Assembly (NCBI RefSeq): GCF_026151345.1
Contig: NZ_JAMQPR010000001.1
Coordinates: 310,231-374,230, forward strand
Length of the DNA: 64,000 nucleotides
Source of the DNA: Leptospira paudalimensis
Lineage (GTDB): Bacteria; Spirochaetota; Leptospiria; Leptospirales; Leptospiraceae
Reading direction: 5' to 3'
How positions within the stretch are numbered: position 1 is the first letter of the stretch; every line of letters begins with the position of its first letter. A model generated the notes under the pieces. The model searched no databases. It saw only the letters and a program-made list of their open reading frames with translations, and was not told the origin of the DNA. Of the stretch, positions 61,399 to 64,000 are shown piece by piece. The position numbers were made by a program, and so were the translations under genes.

Positions 61399-64000
61399 AT
61401 GGCTGAGCCGATAGACAAATTGAGTCCGGAAGAAATTACACAAATCGAGACGATGTTTTCGGCTCTCAATAAGAACCCTATGTCTTCGGAAGAGCTCAAC
61501 CCGATGGCAAAGGTCTTACGTGAGAAACTAGGGTATACAAATCCCTTTTCTGGCAACGAAGAGCCAGAACCTACTGACGAAGAATCAAATGATGCTCTGC
61601 CAGACGATTTTGGTGGGGATGATACGAGCTCAGGTGACAACTCAGACCCTTTTTCTGGCCTCGATGATGATGACGATTTTGGTCCGCCCAAACTGTCCAG
61701 TTCCCAACCTGAAGAAGACGATGGGATCGATTTAGATGAATTATTAGGCGAAGATAGTCCTAAACCCCAAGAAACAACTCCTCCTACTACTGATTTTGAT
61801 GATTTAGGCATGGATTCTCCCTCAGATGAGTTGTCTGGGAATGAGGATCCATTTTCAACACCTGCCGGTGACGAAGCCGATCCATTTGCAAACCTCGATT
61901 CTCCGAGTGACTCCGGGGCAGGTGCCGATGATCCTTTTGCCAATTTAGATGCGATTGATGAAGCACCCATTGAAGATACAAAAGCGCCTGAAATTGGGGA
62001 TGATCCCTTTGCCAATTTAGGGGGCGACGACGATTCAATTCCAAAAACAACCGACGAAGACCTGTTTGCTGGCTTTGATTCTGGTTCTGATGAACCAAAA
62101 GGTACAAGTGATGATTTTGATTTTGGATCTGGTGGCGAAACTCCTTCGGGAGATGATCCATTTGCTGATATGGGATCCACTCCATCCGATTCAGATGCGG
62201 GTGCTGGTTTTGGTGATGATCCTTTTAGTAGTTTAGATTCTCCTTCCACTGATGCTCCTACAGGTGATGATCCGTTTGGAGATTTGTCAACACCTGCTAC
62301 ATCCAGCGAACCTTCATTTGGTGATGATCCATTTGCCGATATGGGATCCACTCCTGCCGCAACTGACGCGGGAACAAGTTTTGAAGATGATCCTTTTGGA
62401 AGTATGGATACTCCATCCACGTCTGCAAGAGAATCAGAACCTGCAGATATTGGTGGTGGATTTGATGATCCATTCGGTGACTTGGGTGTGGGGATGGAAC
62501 CACCAAGTCTTGATGATGATTTAGCTGCTCCTTCATTTGATGACCTAGCACCTTCCATTGATGATATGCCAGTTTCCGCCATGGACGACTTTGGTGGAAA
62601 TGATGAAGGTCCTGGTGGATTTGAAGAAGACCTCATGTCTCTTGGCAAAGAGGAAGAACCTGAAGAATCTCTTGAATCCAGTTTAACGGATGAAGAACTT
62701 GCCGTCATTCAATCTGAGTTACTTCGTTATCCTCCAAAATTAAGACGAACCGTTATTGATGCGATTGTTAACCAACGTATCCCTGTTCGGAACCAAAAAG
62801 AAATCATTGAGCTCATCAAAGCCCAACAAAAACCGGAAGACATTGCTAGTTTCTTAAGTGGCCTACTAGGTGAACGTGTAGAACTCAGTGATTCGAGTGG
62901 AAAATTTGCGGCAGATGGAGTTCCCATCATTGCCAGTAAAGATGCATATACTAAAGAAGGTGCAGCTCGCAAACGTGAGTTAATCAGAAGGACAATTTTA
63001 TCTTCTGCAGCAGCTATCTTTTTAGTATTTGGAATTATTACTTTATGGAAGTATGTAATCGTTCCTTACCGTGCGAAAGCGCAGTATGCACTTGGACTTG
63101 AAAAAATAGAAGAATACAGTTATGAAACTGATGCTCTAGAAAAGAAAAAATTACTCGCTGATGCTGAGAATTATTTTATCAAAGGGGAAGAGATTTTCCC
63201 ACATAACTTAGAGTTTTTGAATAAATATTGTACTGCTTATACCAAAGCAGGTTTGTATGAAAGAGCGTTTGAAAAATGTTTTGGGAAGGTAGAACCAGAT
63301 TTTGGTTATGAACCAGAAGACAAGGAACACAAACGTGCTTGGGAAAATCGTAAAGAAGTTCCAAACATCAGTTTTGCGAAAAAAACGGAATGGAATGACG
63401 CAGGTGTCGAAACTGCTGGTAGAAGACCTCTCCCTGAACTTGCATTTTATTTAACCTCTCAAGATAAAGTACCAAGAAAGGTATTAAAGGCCGGTGCTTA
63501 CATTGCATCACGCCTCAAATACAATGTGCATGATATTGATACTTATATTGCACTAGGAACCTTTCATTCCTTTCACAGAAAAGACTTTATCGAAGTTCCA
63601 CCTGGAAGTAATCGCAAAAAATATAAAAATGATCAACTTGCAATCGAATACTTCAAACGAGTGTTCACCGATGGTGGAGATCCTGATAATGTTGATGCCA
63701 TTGCTGGTATTGCAAAAATTTTCTATAACAAACAAGAGTTTGGAACAGCTGTTAAATACTATAACGATATCATTGAAAAGTATCCAAAAAATCCAATTGG
63801 ACACGGTGGAATTTTATCTACATATATTGAAATGTGGAAACGTGATAAAAATCCACAATATGTTTTAAACCACCATAGACAAGTTCGTAATGCTCTAAAC
63901 ATTGAAGACGAACTTTCACTTTTTGTTTTGGCAAAACTTGCTTCCTTTTATATTGATTTAGATTCTGAAGAAGTAAGAATCAAATACAACATCAATCCTG
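61399..64000 (+). CDS. Large acidic DPF-repeat membrane protein with TPR-like C-terminal part, 3' end cut
   Basis: I translated this frame by hand. It is open from ATG 61399 (MAEPIDKLSPEEITQIE) to the window end, at least 867 residues. Residues ~50-410 are very acidic and carry about ten copies of [DE]DPFxx-hydrophobic (GDDPFADMG, ADDPFANLD, EDDPFGSMD). A folded region (about 415-525, ELAVIQSELLRYPPKLRRTVIDAIV) precedes one membrane helix near 530-554 (LSSAAAIFLVFGIITLW). From 565 on there are helical TPR-like repeats (AENYFIKGEEIFPHNLEFLNKYCTAYTKAGLYERAFEKCF, FGTAVKYYNDIIEKYPKNP). By positive-inside reasoning the acidic part is cytoplasmic and the TPRs periplasmic. A flagellar-collar-type TPR protein is a possible but unproven identity. 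Confidence 0.8.
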   Translation, partial: MAEPIDKLSPEEITQIETMFSALNKNPMSSEELNPMAKVLREKLGYTNPFSGNEEPEPTDEESNDALPDDFGGDDTSSGDNSDPFSGLDDDDDFGPPKLSSSQPEEDDGIDLDELLGEDSPKPQETTPPTTDFDDLGMDSPSDELSGNEDPFSTPAGDEADPFANLDSPSDSGAGADDPFANLDAIDEAPIEDTKAPEIGDDPFANLGGDDDSIPKTTDEDLFAGFDSGSDEPKGTSDDFDFGSGGETPSGDDPFADMGSTPSDSDAGAGFGDDPFSSLDSPSTDAPTGDDPFGDLSTPATSSEPSFGDDPFADMGSTPAATDAGTSFEDDPFGSMDTPSTSARESEPADIGGGFDDPFGDLGVGMEPPSLDDDLAAPSFDDLAPSIDDMPVSAMDDFGGNDEGPGGFEEDLMSLGKEEEPEESLESSLTDEELAVIQSELLRYPPKLRRTVIDAIVNQRIPVRNQKEIIELIKAQQKPEDIASFLSGLLGERVELSDSSGKFAADGVPIIASKDAYTKEGAARKRELIRRTILSSAAAIFLVFGIITLWKYVIVPYRAKAQYALGLEKIEEYSYETDALEKKKLLADAENYFIKGEEIFPHNLEFLNKYCTAYTKAGLYERAFEKCFGKVEPDFGYEPEDKEHKRAWENRKEVPNISFAKKTEWNDAGVETAGRRPLPELAFYLTSQDKVPRKVLKAGAYIASRLKYNVHDIDTYIALGTFHSFHRKDFIEVPPGSNRKKYKNDQLAIEYFKRVFTDGGDPDNVDAIAGIAKIFYNKQEFGTAVKYYNDIIEKYPKNPIGHGGILSTYIEMWKRDKNPQYVLNHHRQVRNALNIEDELSLFVLAKLASFYIDLDSEEVRIKYNINP

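Noticed and set aside
61359..62708. 449-residue Ser/Pro-rich open frame on the minus strand
   Set aside because: It is antisense to the acidic DPF-repeat gene; repeated GAT GAT CC codons avoid stops on the other strand. The plus-strand frame has a domain structure, a membrane helix and TPRs, and runs on past it.

Overview
The window looks like chromosomal DNA of a spirochaete, most probably a free-living (saprophytic) Leptospira. This is inferred from the AT-rich base composition, the many secreted lipoproteins with short lipoboxes (SC, QC or NC), 7TMR-DISM sensor proteins including a class III cyclase, DUF3332, and frequent TTG/GTG starts. No rRNA, tRNA, CRISPR array, insertion sequence, prophage or restriction system was seen.

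Layout. 1-7246: a truncated 7TMR-DISM sensor, an oxyR-ahpC-ahpF peroxide-defence cluster, and a PAS hybrid histidine kinase behind a small hypothetical gene. 7396-16260: an operon of an alpha-2-macroglobulin lipoprotein with a thioester motif, penicillin-binding protein PbpC and a membrane sulfatase-like enzyme. 16262-22784: regulators and small genes (TetR with two matched operators, an SRAP abasic-site protein, DUF5329, a propeller-like secreted protein, an NmrA/AraC divergent pair, and a DUF1304-ECF sigma operon). 23007-26448: a collagen-like Gly-rich lipoprotein and another lipoprotein. 26772-29865: glycogen synthase divergent from PEP carboxykinase, the latter followed by three hairpins.

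30152-38436 is the most unusual stretch. Two paralogous surface-type lipoproteins share a Ca-binding-like N-terminus and Ig/Fn3-like middle but end in two versus seven copies of a ~52-residue propeller-like repeat. Both share a 5' leader with two inverted repeats, and both abut a ~130 nt structured GC-rich element. A third, diverged copy of that element lies after glgA.

38463-43679: a TPM-domain protein and a row of three paralogous lipoproteins behind a coiled-coil gene. 43910-50775: an ethanolamine-type permease facing a four-gene operon (histidine kinase, response regulator, glutamate-synthase-like FMN protein, adenylate cyclase). 50932-52952: a short SSB and two lipoprotein-like genes. 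53081-58868: a tightly packed run of MBOAT acyltransferase, PilZ, NAD-binding protein, DUF374 acyltransferase, metK, a half-transketolase and clpS. 58938-64000: a polytopic membrane protein, a secreted protein with two glycogen-binding-like domains, and the start of a large acidic DPF-repeat/TPR membrane protein cut by the window end.

Functions come from reading protein motifs by eye. No database search was run, and precise subfamily names should be treated as proposals.
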